64,000 nt of DNA from assembly GCF_000299895.1 (NCBI RefSeq), contig NZ_AMRG01000007.1:62001-126000 (forward strand), written 5' to 3'. The notes beneath the pieces are model-generated. The model did not search any database and was not told the origin of the DNA. It saw only the letters and a list, made by a program, of their open reading frames with translations. The translations under genes were made by a program, and so were the position numbers. The DNA is from Idiomarina xiamenensis 10-D-4. Lineage in GTDB: Bacteria > Pseudomonadota > Gammaproteobacteria > Enterobacterales > Alteromonadaceae. Shown in pieces: positions 29,170 to 38,530 of this stretch; position 1 is the first letter of the stretch; each line of letters starts with the position of its first letter.

Positions 29170-30711
29170 TTAGCGCGCTAAATAGCAAGCACTCAGACAA
29201 GTGACCGGTGCTGCTGTTGGCTTACCATGTTGCCAATCGCCACCTTCAACACCACTACCGGCGATATCAATGTGCACGTACGGCAGCGGCTTATCGCTGC
29301 GAGCATTATGCGCATCTAGGCCAGCGGCAATGGTCAAAAACGCCATTGGGAACTGATGCCCACGCGCTGTCGTCGCCGATGGCCCATTATTGCTCGATAA
29401 CACATCGTCGGCTTTGGTGCGTGGTCGAACGAAATCAAAGTCTTCGCGACGTGACCAAGAAATTTCAGCCGGATCACCAAGCACTTCGCCAACATTGAAC
29501 AGTTGCTCAGCTAATTGCTGCAAATTAGCCGCACCGTTTGGCACCAAGGCAGTATAAGGCCCCTTGGCCAACGCCGCGTGGCCGGTTAAGGTGGCAATAC
29601 TAAACAACTGCGGTGCATCGCTTTGCAAGGCGTCCTCGCGCAGATGAGAAAGCAAATCGGCTAGCACTAAGCGACCTTCGGCGTCGGTGTTACCGATTCG
29701 GACACGCTTACCGCTGTGCGCAGTAATGATTTCGTCGGCAACAAAGGCATCGGCACCGATACTATTACGTACCGCACCGATTTCGGCAATCACGCTAGTA
29801 TCTTGCGGCGCTAAACCAGCGACGGTTTTAACAAATCCGGCAACCGCGGCAGCACCACCTTTATCACGGCTCATACCGGCCATGTGGCCACCCACTTTTA
29901 AGTCGGCACCACCGGTGTCATAAACTATGCCTTTACCGGCAAACAATAGCGTTCGTTGTGGCTGAGGCGCATGATACTCCAGACGGATAACACAGGGACG
30001 ATGACGTTCGACCGCCAACGATGCACGGCCAACCGCTGACAGCAGTGGGTACTCGTGCTGTAACTGCTGCACATCATCAATCACACTGACTTTCACCGCG
30101 GTATGGGCAAACGCTTGACGGCAATATTCGGCAAACTTTTTCGGTGCCATACGCTCTGGTTCGGTGCCAGCCAGATCACGTGCAACACGTTTACCGGCCT
30201 CTACGGCTTGCAACCAGTCAATGTTTAATTGCTCAGCCACTAAGGTAATGTGGGTGACCGTTTCAATGCTTTCTTCGCCCAGCGCTTCACGCGCTTCTAA
30301 GGGTTGATAAAGTGCTTGGCAAGCCCCTAAATAGGCCACCCCAGCGGCGTCTTGAAAGCGTTCATCCTGTGGTAAACCGGCGTTTACGATTAACAGTTTT
30401 TTTGCGCCAGCAGCACTGGCGATGCTGGTGCCCGCTGCCGCTGCGTCAAATACGCTGCGAACATCATCATAGTCTTGTAGCAATGCGCCGGTTGGCGCGC
30501 ATATCAGCCGTTGTCCCGGCATATCGGCGTGTTGCAACAGCAATGGCTGCTGACCGACACGTTGGTCGTGCTGCTTGGCCGTGGCAACAATATCGGCAAA
30601 AGGTGCAGGCAACGGCTGACTAAAGTCAGCCACCAGCAACACCGCATCGTGCTGCTCAGATGCCAGCGCTGCTGACAATTCGGTTGCTTGCTCTAAAACG
30701 GGAAAAGACAT
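29170..30711 (-). CDS. M17 leucyl aminopeptidase family protein
   Basis: Cytoplasmic two-metal aminopeptidase. The 513-residue protein has the M17 catalytic core in the C-terminal half: GKGIVYDTGGADLKVGG (metal-binding Lys and Asp), SRDKGGAAAV (Asp ligand) and the signature NTDAEGRLVLADLL (Asp and Glu ligands, Arg). The GADLK motif differs from the GGYSLK-like form of E. coli PepA and the N-terminal domain is divergent, so this is a PepA/PepB relative rather than PepA itself. No signal peptide. It lies 24 bases after cysS on the same strand. Confidence 0.88.
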   Translation of the reverse strand: MSFPVLEQATELSAALASEQHDAVLLVADFSQPLPAPFADIVATAKQHDQRVGQQPLLLQHADMPGQRLICAPTGALLQDYDDVRSVFDAAAAGTSIASAAGAKKLLIVNAGLPQDERFQDAAGVAYLGACQALYQPLEAREALGEESIETVTHITLVAEQLNIDWLQAVEAGKRVARDLAGTEPERMAPKKFAEYCRQAFAHTAVKVSVIDDVQQLQHEYPLLSAVGRASLAVERHRPCVIRLEYHAPQPQRTLLFAGKGIVYDTGGADLKVGGHMAGMSRDKGGAAAVAGFVKTVAGLAPQDTSVIAEIGAVRNSIGADAFVADEIITAHSGKRVRIGNTDAEGRLVLADLLSHLREDALQSDAPQLFSIATLTGHAALAKGPYTALVPNGAANLQQLAEQLFNVGEVLGDPAEISWSRREDFDFVRPRTKADDVLSSNNGPSATTARGHQFPMAFLTIAAGLDAHNARSDKPLPYVHIDIAGSGVEGGDWQHGKPTAAPVTCLSACYLAR

Positions 30712-30735
30712 ACATCAACTCCTTAAGTTCTGGGA

Positions 30736-32133
30736 TTATTGGCGACGCCAACGAGTGCCACCGGCACCATCCTCTAGTACAACACCCAATTCGGTAAGCT
30801 GGTCTCGCGCCGCATCGGCCGCAGCCCAGTCTTTATTCGCGCGAGCATTTTCGCGTTGCGCAATCAAGGCCTCGATGCGGGCTACCTCAGCAGCGTCTTG
30901 CTGACCTTGTAAAAACGCTTCAGGTGCTTGCTGTAACAAGCCCAACACCGCCGCTAAACGCTTCATCACCGCCGTTAACTGAGCCGCTTGCGCCAAGCTT
31001 TCGGCATCACCTTGTTGTTTCATACGTTGGCTATCACGAGCCAGTTCAAATAATAACGGCGTCGCTTCTGGGACGTTAAAGTCATCGTTCATCGCTTGAC
31101 AGAAACGCTGCCAGTAGCGGTCATAAAGCGTCTCATCTAACGCTTCTGCCGGGGCGATATCACGTAAGGTTCCGTATAAACGCTCCAAGCTCGCGTGCGC
31201 TTGTTGCAGGTTATCGCTGGTATAACTCAACTGCGAGCGATAATGGCTAGATAGCAGGAAATAACGGACAGTTTCCGCACTATATTGCGATAACACATCT
31301 CGAATAGTAAAAAAGTTACCCAACGACTTCGACATTTTGACATCGTCAACCTGTACCATACCGCTGTGCATCCAATAATTGACATAAGCGCTGTCGTTCG
31401 CGCAGCAGCTTTGCGCCACTTCATTTTCATGATGCGGAAAAATCAAATCCGAGCCACCGCCGTGGATGTCAAAGTGGCTACCCAAGTGCTTTTTATTCAT
31501 CGCCGAGCACTCGATGTGCCAACCCGGACGTCCAGCCCCCCAAGGCGATGGCCAGCTCGGCTCGCCCGCTTTTGCCGGTTTCCATAAGACAAAATCGAGT
31601 GGGTCGGCTTTGCTGTTATCAACATCGACTCGGGCCCCCGCTTGCAATTGGCTGAGGTCTTGCTTACTTAACTTGCCATAATCATTGAAAGTCGATACGT
31701 CGAACAGCACATCACCATTGTCCGCCACATAAGCTGCACCCTTCTCGATTAAGGCAGCGATCATAGCGATGATGTCGTCCATATGATCGGTAACGGTGGG
31801 TTCAACATCGGGTTCAAGTAGATTGAGAGCGGCAAAGTCTTCATGCATCGCCGCGGCAAAATGGCGTGTGATGTCACCGATTTGCTGCCCACTTTCGTTT
31901 GCGCGACGAATAATTTTATCGTCGACGTCGGTAATATTACGCACGTATTTAACCTGATAGCCGATGGCTCTTAAATAACGCACAACCACATCAAAAGAAA
32001 CGTAAGTGCGGGCATGGCCGATGTGGCAAAAATCATAAATGGTCACGCCACAGACGTATAAGTTGACCTGGCCTTCATGAATGGGTTTGAATGCTTCTTT
32101 TTGGCGCGTCAAAGTATTAAATAACGTCAACAT
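30736..32133 (-). CDS. cysS: Cysteinyl-tRNA synthetase
   Basis: Charges tRNA-Cys. The 465-residue class I synthetase has the zinc cysteine in [18 protein letters not shown] with the HIGH motif, [15 protein letters not shown] with a second zinc ligand, [14 protein letters not shown] with the zinc histidines and [10 protein letters not shown] (KMSKS). C-terminal DALR-type anticodon domain from about residue 340. Length is normal (E. coli 461). Divergent from ppiB, as in E. coli. Confidence 0.97.
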   Translation of the reverse strand: MLTLFNTLTRQKEAFKPIHEGQVNLYVCGVTIYDFCHIGHARTYVSFDVVVRYLRAIGYQVKYVRNITDVDDKIIRRANESGQQIGDITRHFAAAMHEDFAALNLLEPDVEPTVTDHMDDIIAMIAALIEKGAAYVADNGDVLFDVSTFNDYGKLSKQDLSQLQAGARVDVDNSKADPLDFVLWKPAKAGEPSWPSPWGAGRPGWHIECSAMNKKHLGSHFDIHGGGSDLIFPHHENEVAQSCCANDSAYVNYWMHSGMVQVDDVKMSKSLGNFFTIRDVLSQYSAETVRYFLLSSHYRSQLSYTSDNLQQAHASLERLYGTLRDIAPAEALDETLYDRYWQRFCQAMNDDFNVPEATPLLFELARDSQRMKQQGDAESLAQAAQLTAVMKRLAAVLGLLQQAPEAFLQGQQDAAEVARIEALIAQRENARANKDWAAADAARDQLTELGVVLEDGAGGTRWRRQ

Positions 32134-32352
32134 GCTGCGGTGTTCTCCTTTTCAACACAGTGGCTGTAACGGCAATATAGGAGCTTGTCGCGAACCCGCT
32201 TTGGGCGTCGCATCAAGCGATAGAGGGCATTAGCATAGCACAACTGGCGAGCACAAGGGCAGCGCTAGAACGGTGCCTCAACGGCAAATTAATGCTAAAC
32301 TCGCGGCTGCTTAACGATTTGATCAATTATTCAATAAACACCGAGGTAAAAC

Positions 32353-32850
32353 ATGCAAGTCACGCTGCACACCAATCATGGCGATATCGTCTTAGCTATG
32401 CACAGTGAAACCGCGCCGAATACGGTAGAAAACTTTTTAACTTACGCTCGTGATGGTTTTTATGACGGCACCATTTTTCATCGTGTGATTGATGGCTTTA
32501 TGATCCAAGGCGGTGGTTTTACCGACGATATGTCACAAAAAGAAACACAGGCACCTATCGCTAACGAAGCCGCCAGCGCTAAACCGAACACCTTGGGTAC
32601 AGTAGCGATGGCGCGTACCCCCGATCCGCACTCAGCCACGGCACAGTTCTTCATTAACGTGAATAATAACGACTTTTTGAACTTCCAAAACGAAACCCCT
32701 AACGGTTTTGGCTATTGCGTATTTGCCGAAGTTGTCGATGGCATGGATACCGTCAACGCCATCAAAGCGGTTGCTACCGGTTCGCATGGTATGCACCAAG
32801 ATGTGCCGCGTGAAAATATCGTTATCGAATCGGTCAGCATCAGCGAATAA
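32353..32850 (+). CDS. ppiB: Cytoplasmic peptidyl-prolyl isomerase B
   Basis: Cyclophilin that speeds Xaa-Pro isomerisation. The 165-residue protein has no signal peptide and shows [15 protein letters not shown] (catalytic Arg and Phe) and [17 protein letters not shown] (active-site Gln/Phe). Divergent from cysS and 17 bases before lpxH, the same ppiB-lpxH order as E. coli, so the two are likely cotranscribed. Confidence 0.96.
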   Translation: MQVTLHTNHGDIVLAMHSETAPNTVENFLTYARDGFYDGTIFHRVIDGFMIQGGGFTDDMSQKETQAPIANEAASAKPNTLGTVAMARTPDPHSATAQFFINVNNNDFLNFQNETPNGFGYCVFAEVVDGMDTVNAIKAVATGSHGMHQDVPRENIVIESVSISE

Positions 32851-32867
32851 GCACGCCGACGCCACCT

Positions 32868-33611
32868 ATGACGCAACTGTTTATTTCAGATTTACACCTG
32901 AGCCCAGCGCGCCCCGATATTTGCGAGCTATTCTTTGAGTTTTTACAGGGGCCAGCACGTGAAGCCGCCGCGCTCTATATTTTGGGTGATTTATTTGATG
33001 CTTGGATCGGTGACGACGATAACAGTCGCTTTGCCGCCGAGGTAAAACAGCAGTTGCGTCAATTAACACAAGCCGGTGTACCGAGCTATTTTATGGCCGG
33101 CAACCGCGACTTTATGGTGGGTCAACGGTTCGCTCAGCAAACCGGCATCCACCTGCTTAACGATCCGACGGTAATTGAACTTTATGGGCAGCGTACGCTG
33201 CTCATGCATGGCGACTTGTTATGTACGCTGGATACCGGTTATCAACGTTTTCGGCGGGTAATTCAGCATCCCCTGAGCAAATGGTTGCTAGCAAGGCTAC
33301 CGTTATCCACGCGCATGCGCATCGCCAATAAATTACGCGCCAACAGCCAAACTCAGCAGCCGCAATTGAGCGATGAGCAATTACGTCGCATGGACGTCGA
33401 ATTAACCACCGTACGTCATGTCATGGAAAGCCACGCCGTAAAATACCTGATCCATGGCCATACGCACCGCCCCGGTCATCATCAATTTTCACTCAGCGAC
33501 GGTTCTACCGCAGAGCGCTGGGTATTGGGCGACTGGTATGAGCAAGGCAGCCATTTAAGTGTGCGCGAAGAACAGTTTAAGTTGCACTCAACTGCGTTGC
33601 CGCCTCGATAG
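32868..33611 (+). CDS. lpxH: UDP-2,3-diacylglucosamine diphosphatase
   Basis: LpxH makes lipid X in lipid A synthesis. The 247-residue metallophosphoesterase shows all family blocks: SDLHLSPARPD, GDLFDAWIGDD, GNRDFMVG, MHGDLLCT and HGHTHRPGHH, which hold the two-manganese site. It follows ppiB closely. The last 35 bases overlap the convergent miaE gene, so the two transcripts are complementary at their 3' ends; the overlapped residues lie after the last metal motif. Confidence 0.96.
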   Translation: MTQLFISDLHLSPARPDICELFFEFLQGPAREAAALYILGDLFDAWIGDDDNSRFAAEVKQQLRQLTQAGVPSYFMAGNRDFMVGQRFAQQTGIHLLNDPTVIELYGQRTLLMHGDLLCTLDTGYQRFRRVIQHPLSKWLLARLPLSTRMRIANKLRANSQTQQPQLSDEQLRRMDVELTTVRHVMESHAVKYLIHGHTHRPGHHQFSLSDGSTAERWVLGDWYEQGSHLSVREEQFKLHSTALPPR

Positions 33612-34431
33612 CAGCGGCGCTAGGCACACCGCTATGAAAGCGCAACTGGTCGTCGCTAGCCTTAATCAACTGCGCTTCCCATTCGCCAAACTGCGTAATA
33701 CGCGCAGCAATTGGCTGACCAGCTAAGCGCTCTGCTAACTGCAAATAATCTTGATAATGACGCGCTTCTGAGCGCAACAGCGACACATAAAACTGTTGTA
33801 ACTCGCTATCTATGTATGGCGCCAGCGCAGCAAAGCGTTCACACGAGCGCGCCTCGATATAGGCGCCGATGATCAATTTATCCACCAGTGCCGCCGGTTC
33901 GTGTGTACGCACATGGCGTAGTAAACCAGCCGCATAACCTGACGCCGGTAAATGACCAATAGCCAATTGCCGTTGCTGAATGATTTGCAGCACTTGATCA
34001 AAATGATGCAATTCTTCTTTGATAAGCCGCATCATTTTATCGACGATGTCGTCGCTATATGGCAGATCAGGTTGCGCGGTAAGTGCGTTGGCGACGCCAT
34101 TTTTTTTCGCGCTGGTTAACGGTCGTTGATTATCACCATGCTGTAGCTGGCGATAAACAAAATCCTCGTAGGGTTTCAACCATTGCAATAACGCCTCACC
34201 GCTGCTTTGATCGAGCGCATAACGACGTAGCAAAAATGCGGCACTCTGCGCAGCTTTTAATTCGCAGCGCATATGGTCATTCAAAATCACCGCCAACACT
34301 TGCGGTTGCCGCGCCGCCTCTAACCATGCTTGCGGTGTGCGACAATGTAAGAAAGTGTCGATTGGTGCCAGTAACGATTGATACGGTGCTAACAACGGTT
34401 GAATCGGTTTTGATAAAGCGGCTTGCGACAA
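33577..34431 (-). CDS. miaE: tRNA 2-methylthio-N6-isopentenyladenosine-37 hydroxylase
   Basis: MiaE hydroxylates the isopentenyl group of ms2i6A37 in tRNA, using a ferritin-like diiron site and O2. The 284-residue protein shows KEELHHFDQVLQII and IIGAYIEARSCERFAAL, then LRSEARHYQDYLQLA, the Glu/His ligand motifs of the family. The start appears to be TTG at 34431, with AGGA eight bases upstream; the next in-frame Met is far inside. It overlaps lpxH by 35 bases tail to tail. Found mainly in Salmonella, Pseudomonas and marine gammaproteobacteria, absent from E. coli. Confidence 0.93.
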   Translation of the reverse strand: MSQAALSKPIQPLLAPYQSLLAPIDTFLHCRTPQAWLEAARQPQVLAVILNDHMRCELKAAQSAAFLLRRYALDQSSGEALLQWLKPYEDFVYRQLQHGDNQRPLTSAKKNGVANALTAQPDLPYSDDIVDKMMRLIKEELHHFDQVLQIIQQRQLAIGHLPASGYAAGLLRHVRTHEPAALVDKLIIGAYIEARSCERFAALAPYIDSELQQFYVSLLRSEARHYQDYLQLAERLAGQPIAARITQFGEWEAQLIKASDDQLRFHSGVPSAAAIEAATQLSAT

Positions 34432-34501
34432 AGTAACGTTCCTAGAATCATTTTATGTCGGCCATTATCCCAAGTTGTAAAAAATACGTCCAGTAAAGCG
34501 C

Positions 34502-34532
34502 TTGACAGGCATCAAAAACTCGTCAATATAAA
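34502..34532 (+). promoter_or_regulatory. Candidate promoter of the Yip1 gene
   Basis: A perfect TTGACA (34502-34507) is followed after 19 bases by TATAAA (34527-34532), about 70 bases before the Yip1 start. The spacer is two bases longer than ideal. Confidence 0.45.
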
Positions 34533-34600
34533 TCATTAGGTGGTGTAATTTTCATCATTTATAACAATAATGTTAAGCGGTACCAAATAAGGGGGTCGCT

Positions 34601-35197
34601 ATGATTCTGAACCACATCTGGGGTTTATACGCGCATCCAGTTGACGAGTGGCGCACTATCGACCAGCGTCACGAGAGTTTTCTCTATGCGTTTACTCATA
34701 TTCTTGTCGTTGCCATATTGCCCTGCCTCGCCGCTTATTATGCGTCGGCGCATTTGGGTTGGAGTATCGGCGCACGGGATACCATCTTTTTAACCCAAAA
34801 CAGTGCCGTCACCATGGCGGTATTGATGTACATCGGCATGATCGTCGCGGTTTTTGCCTTGGCTTATCTGATTCATTGGATGGCAAAAACTTTTGGCGCT
34901 TCGCCCAGCTATACGCAATCGTTAGAACTGGCAGCTTACACCGCTACGCCAGCGATGATGTCTGGTATCGCGGCACTGTATCCTGAGCTATGGTTCGTGA
35001 CCATGGCCTTTCTAGCCGGTATCGCCTACTCGGTTTACTTGCTATATGCCGGTGTGCCGATTTTAATGCACATTCCCGAAGAGCGCGGTTTCTTGTATTC
35101 CAGCTCAGTGGTGACCGCCGGTTTGATCTTAATGGTTATTCTAATGGTCTCATCAGCCATTCTTTGGACTAACGGTTTGATGCCGCAGTATCAATAA
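34601..35197 (+). CDS. Yip1 family inner-membrane protein
   Basis: A 198-residue integral membrane protein with five hydrophobic helices (about 28-48, 66-92, 108-127, 130-150, 166-190). It opens with ILNHIWGLYAHPVDEWRTI, the usual start of bacterial Yip1 (PF04893) proteins, and has SYTQSLELAAYTATPAMMSGI in the core, also typical. AAGGGGG is seven bases before the ATG. Function in bacteria is unknown. Monocistronic, with a candidate promoter and a good terminator. Confidence 0.8.
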   Translation: MILNHIWGLYAHPVDEWRTIDQRHESFLYAFTHILVVAILPCLAAYYASAHLGWSIGARDTIFLTQNSAVTMAVLMYIGMIVAVFALAYLIHWMAKTFGASPSYTQSLELAAYTATPAMMSGIAALYPELWFVTMAFLAGIAYSVYLLYAGVPILMHIPEERGFLYSSSVVTAGLILMVILMVSSAILWTNGLMPQYQ

Positions 35198-35228
35198 ACG
35201 ATTAAGCTCAGGCATAACATATAACGAT

Positions 35229-35254
35229 ATCAGCCCTGCATCGACAGGGCTGAT
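35229..35254 (+). terminator. Terminator of the Yip1 gene
   Basis: ATCAGCCCTG pairs with CAGGGCTGAT over a 6-base loop, followed by seven T. It lies about 30 bases after the stop codon. Confidence 0.85.
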
Positions 35255-35287
35255 TTTTTTACTAACGATAACTCACATGGCAACACA

Positions 35288-37003
35288 TCAATCTCTGGCA
35301 GCAATGTAGCGCTGATATTTTTTCGGTTTAAGCTGTTCAATATCGACTAACACCAAGCCATCGATGGAATCGGAAAAATCCGGGTCGACACCAAAGTCTA
35401 GAAACTGTACGCCATCGCCATCACACAGTTCGCTGTATTGCTTATACAGTGTTGGAATGGCCACGCCCATATGTGCTAACTGATGTTTCAGGGTGCTGAA
35501 ATCGGCTTTGTAGTCATCGCCCACGAACAGCTCATTCAAGCTGCCAGCAGCTTGGCTGACGAAAGGGTTGTGATGGCGCGCCATAGCAGTTTGTGTGGCC
35601 GGAAAATATAACCGATAAAAATGTACCAGTAGTTCCCGCGCTTGAATCGGTAACGCACTACTAATACTGACCGAACCGAATAAATAACGATACTGCGGAT
35701 GTTTACGCAATAAAGCGCCAATACCTATCCAAAGATACTCTAGGCTGCGCTTGCCCCAGTAGCGAGGCTGTACAAAGCTGCGTCCCAGCTCCAAACCATG
35801 AGCAAAAATCGGCTGCATGGCAGCCTCATCAAAATCGAACAAGCTGTCGCTATATAAATGACCACGGCCCTTACTCGCATTAATTTTTGCCGTATCACCT
35901 AACCGATAAGCGCCGGCAATTTCAAGATCGTCCGCATCCCACAGCAGTAAATGATAATACTCGGTGTCATAACTATCTAAATCACGGCGCTGTAAGGTGC
36001 CCTCTCCCACGGCTCGGAACGCCACTTCACGCAGACGACCGATCTCTCGCAAAATCGGTGAACTACCTTGGTACTGGTATAAATAAATATGCTTGTTATC
36101 AAAAGTTTTGCCTAAGCACTCGCATTGTTCCACTGCCGCTTTTAACGCCTGCCTTTGCTCTGGCCAAGCGATGGCCGATTGCGTGTTAAACATGCCATTT
36201 TTATCATGGCCGATACGATATAAATGCTTTTTAAACAGCTTAACCTTGGCGGGTAATGGAATTTGATTACCGGCAAATGCCGAGAACGGCACCAACTCAC
36301 CAATGCGCATGTTGATGTTATTGGCTTGCTGGCGGAACATTTCTTTCACCAGCAACATGGTCGCTAATGGCTTATAGACCATCGACGCGCCGTAAAACCA
36401 AGCCGAATTACGGGCATCGATAAAGACGGGCAAAATAGGCGCCTGCGCAGTCATTGCCATACGTAAAAAACCGGCTCGCCAACGGGTATCGCGCACGCCA
36501 TTGGGACGTAAACGTGACACTTCACCGGAAGGAAAAATGATCAACGCTGCATCGTCATTTAAATGCTGATTGATACGTTGTAAATCGCCGCGCTGTGTGG
36601 TGCCACCAAATACCCGTACCGGCAACAATAAGTCGGCTAACGGCGGCAGCTCGGCCAGTAGGTCGTTGGCAACGACCTTCACATCGGGCCGAACCTTGCT
36701 GACCATTTTCAATAGCGCCAAACCATCAAGCGATCCGATCGGATGATTGGCAATGATCACCACCCGCCCATGACTTGGAATATTGTCTAATTCGGTGTCG
36801 CGAACCGAGTAGGTAAAATTGAAATAATCGAGCACTTGCTCGACAAACTCTATGCCGTGTAAATGCGGATATTGCGCAGCAAATTGAGTAAACTCGCGCT
36901 CATGGATCAAGTTGCGTAACAACCACGTGGCCGGCCGTTGTAGCCAAGGCTTGCCCTGCAATTGCGGAAGGTTTTCTTGCAGCAAACGTTCAGCGCTTAT
37001 CAT
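35288..37003 (-). CDS. Two-domain acyltransferase, OlsF-like (PlsC + GNAT)
   Basis: A 571-residue fusion. The N-terminal half is a PlsC-type acyltransferase with NHPIGSLDG (the HxxxxD catalytic motif, near residue 87) and FPSGEVSRL (the substrate block). The C-terminal half (about 300-560) is a GNAT-type N-acyltransferase of the OlsB/hemolysin group, with GRLREVAFRAVGEG and EIAGAYRLGD. This order matches OlsF, which makes ornithine lipid in two acylations in Serratia and Flavobacterium. Ornithine lipid synthesis is therefore likely but inferred. Divergent from the symporter gene. It could instead make another acyl-amino-acid lipid. Confidence 0.72.
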   Translation of the reverse strand: MISAERLLQENLPQLQGKPWLQRPATWLLRNLIHEREFTQFAAQYPHLHGIEFVEQVLDYFNFTYSVRDTELDNIPSHGRVVIIANHPIGSLDGLALLKMVSKVRPDVKVVANDLLAELPPLADLLLPVRVFGGTTQRGDLQRINQHLNDDAALIIFPSGEVSRLRPNGVRDTRWRAGFLRMAMTAQAPILPVFIDARNSAWFYGASMVYKPLATMLLVKEMFRQQANNINMRIGELVPFSAFAGNQIPLPAKVKLFKKHLYRIGHDKNGMFNTQSAIAWPEQRQALKAAVEQCECLGKTFDNKHIYLYQYQGSSPILREIGRLREVAFRAVGEGTLQRRDLDSYDTEYYHLLLWDADDLEIAGAYRLGDTAKINASKGRGHLYSDSLFDFDEAAMQPIFAHGLELGRSFVQPRYWGKRSLEYLWIGIGALLRKHPQYRYLFGSVSISSALPIQARELLVHFYRLYFPATQTAMARHHNPFVSQAAGSLNELFVGDDYKADFSTLKHQLAHMGVAIPTLYKQYSELCDGDGVQFLDFGVDPDFSDSIDGLVLVDIEQLKPKKYQRYIAARD

Positions 37004-37181
37004 CGGTTTCGCTCCAGCCTATCGATAAACAATAAGGCAAGTATAGGACAGCTGCGTGACAGTCGCGTGGCGAAACCATGTCATTGATATGACAACAGCC
37101 CGCGATTCGCCGAATACAGACTTTGGTGAGACACCGATATCTGGTAGTCTAGCGCGGTTATCTATCATTTGCGGATGTTTT

Positions 37182-38468
37182 ATGAGCAATTCTAAGAAAA
37201 AACTCAGTCTCACCTCGCGCATTATCATCGGTATGGTGGCGGGGATCATCGTCGGTTCAATCTTGCGTTACGGTATTGGCGAAGCACAGTGGGTCGATGA
37301 ATACCTGACCAATGGTCTTTTTCACATCATTGGTCAGATATTCATTACTTCACTGAAAATGTTAGTGGTGCCGTTAGTATTTGTGTCGCTGGTGGTGGGT
37401 ACTTGCTCACTCAGCGATCCAAGTAAACTCGGTCGTTTAGGTGGTAAAGCCGTCGGTATGTATTTAATTACCACCGCCATTGCTATCAGTTTAGCCATTG
37501 CTGCGGCGATGTTTGTTAAACCCGGCGAGGGTGTTGAACGCCAAGCTGACACCACCTACAGCGCAGCCGAGGCACCATCGCTAGTTGATGTGGTCATTGG
37601 CCTATTTCCTGACAACCCGATTCAGGCGATGGCCGAAGGCAATATGCTGCAAGTCATCGTATTCGCGTTGCTGTTCGGTATCGCCGTAGCACTGGTGGGC
37701 GAATCGGGTCAACGCATCAAGTCGTTCTTTGAAGATATCAATGAAGTGATCATGAAATTGGTGGTCATTTTGATGAACCTAGCGCCCTATGGGGTGTTTG
37801 CCTTAATGGCGAAGCTGTTTGTCGAAACCGGGTTAGAGACTATCGGTAACTTGGCAAAATATTTTGTCTTAGTGCTGGTGGTATTATTTGTTCACGCATT
37901 GGTGACTTACCCGATATTGTTGCGTCTGCTGGCGCGTGTCAGCCCGATGATGTTCTTGCGCAAAATGCGTGATGCACAAATTTTTGGTTTTACCACCGCC
38001 AGTAGTAATGCGACGCTACCGATAACGCTCGAAACGGTCACCAAACGTATGGGGGTTAGCAACAGCGTTGGCTCTTTCACGGTACCGCTAGGCGCGACGA
38101 TTAACATGGATGGCACCGCCATTATGCAGGGTGTCGCAACGGTTTTTATCGCCCAAGTATATGGGCTTGATTTAACCGTTGCCGATTACCTAATGGTGAT
38201 CCTAACCGCGACGCTAGCCTCGGTCGGCACTGCCGGCGTGCCCGGCGTAGGCCTGATCATGTTAGCGATGGTACTGCAACAGGTCGGTTTGCCGGTCGAA
38301 GGTATCGGCTTGATCATCGGCGTCGACCGCTTGTTAGATATGACTCGCACGGCGGTCAATATCACCGGTGATTCAATGGTCAGTATGGTGGTCGCGCGCA
38401 GCGAAGGCGACTTAGACGAGGATGTCTTTAACGACAAAGACGCCGGTAAAAAGCTTGAAGAGCTGTAA
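37182..38468 (+). CDS. Dicarboxylate/amino acid:cation symporter
   Basis: Member of the DAACS (GltP/DctA) family, importing C4-dicarboxylates or acidic amino acids with Na+ or H+. From the ATG at 37182 it has 428 residues with eight membrane helices and two re-entrant loops; the HP1 serine-rich tip is TTASSNATLPITLETV and the TM7-HP2 core is NMDGTAIMQGVATVF with VGTAGVPGVGLIM. The acidic tail (EGDLDEDVFNDKDAGK) is cytoplasmic. The open frame extends 42 codons upstream without a family match. Substrate is not decided by sequence. Confidence 0.88.
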   Translation: MSNSKKKLSLTSRIIIGMVAGIIVGSILRYGIGEAQWVDEYLTNGLFHIIGQIFITSLKMLVVPLVFVSLVVGTCSLSDPSKLGRLGGKAVGMYLITTAIAISLAIAAAMFVKPGEGVERQADTTYSAAEAPSLVDVVIGLFPDNPIQAMAEGNMLQVIVFALLFGIAVALVGESGQRIKSFFEDINEVIMKLVVILMNLAPYGVFALMAKLFVETGLETIGNLAKYFVLVLVVLFVHALVTYPILLRLLARVSPMMFLRKMRDAQIFGFTTASSNATLPITLETVTKRMGVSNSVGSFTVPLGATINMDGTAIMQGVATVFIAQVYGLDLTVADYLMVILTATLASVGTAGVPGVGLIMLAMVLQQVGLPVEGIGLIIGVDRLLDMTRTAVNITGDSMVSMVVARSEGDLDEDVFNDKDAGKKLEEL

Positions 38469-38490
38469 TGACTAAGCACTCATGTTAATT

Positions 38491-38518
38491 AAAAAGGCGC
38501 CGGCTTCGGCGCCTTTTT
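38491..38518. terminator. Bidirectional terminator, symporter / sohB
   Basis: AAAAAGGCGCCG (38491-38502) pairs with CGGCGCCTTTTT (38507-38518) over GCTT. Perfect 12-bp stem with A- and T-runs for both convergent genes. Confidence 0.9.
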
Positions 38519-38530
38519 ATTAGTTAGCCC

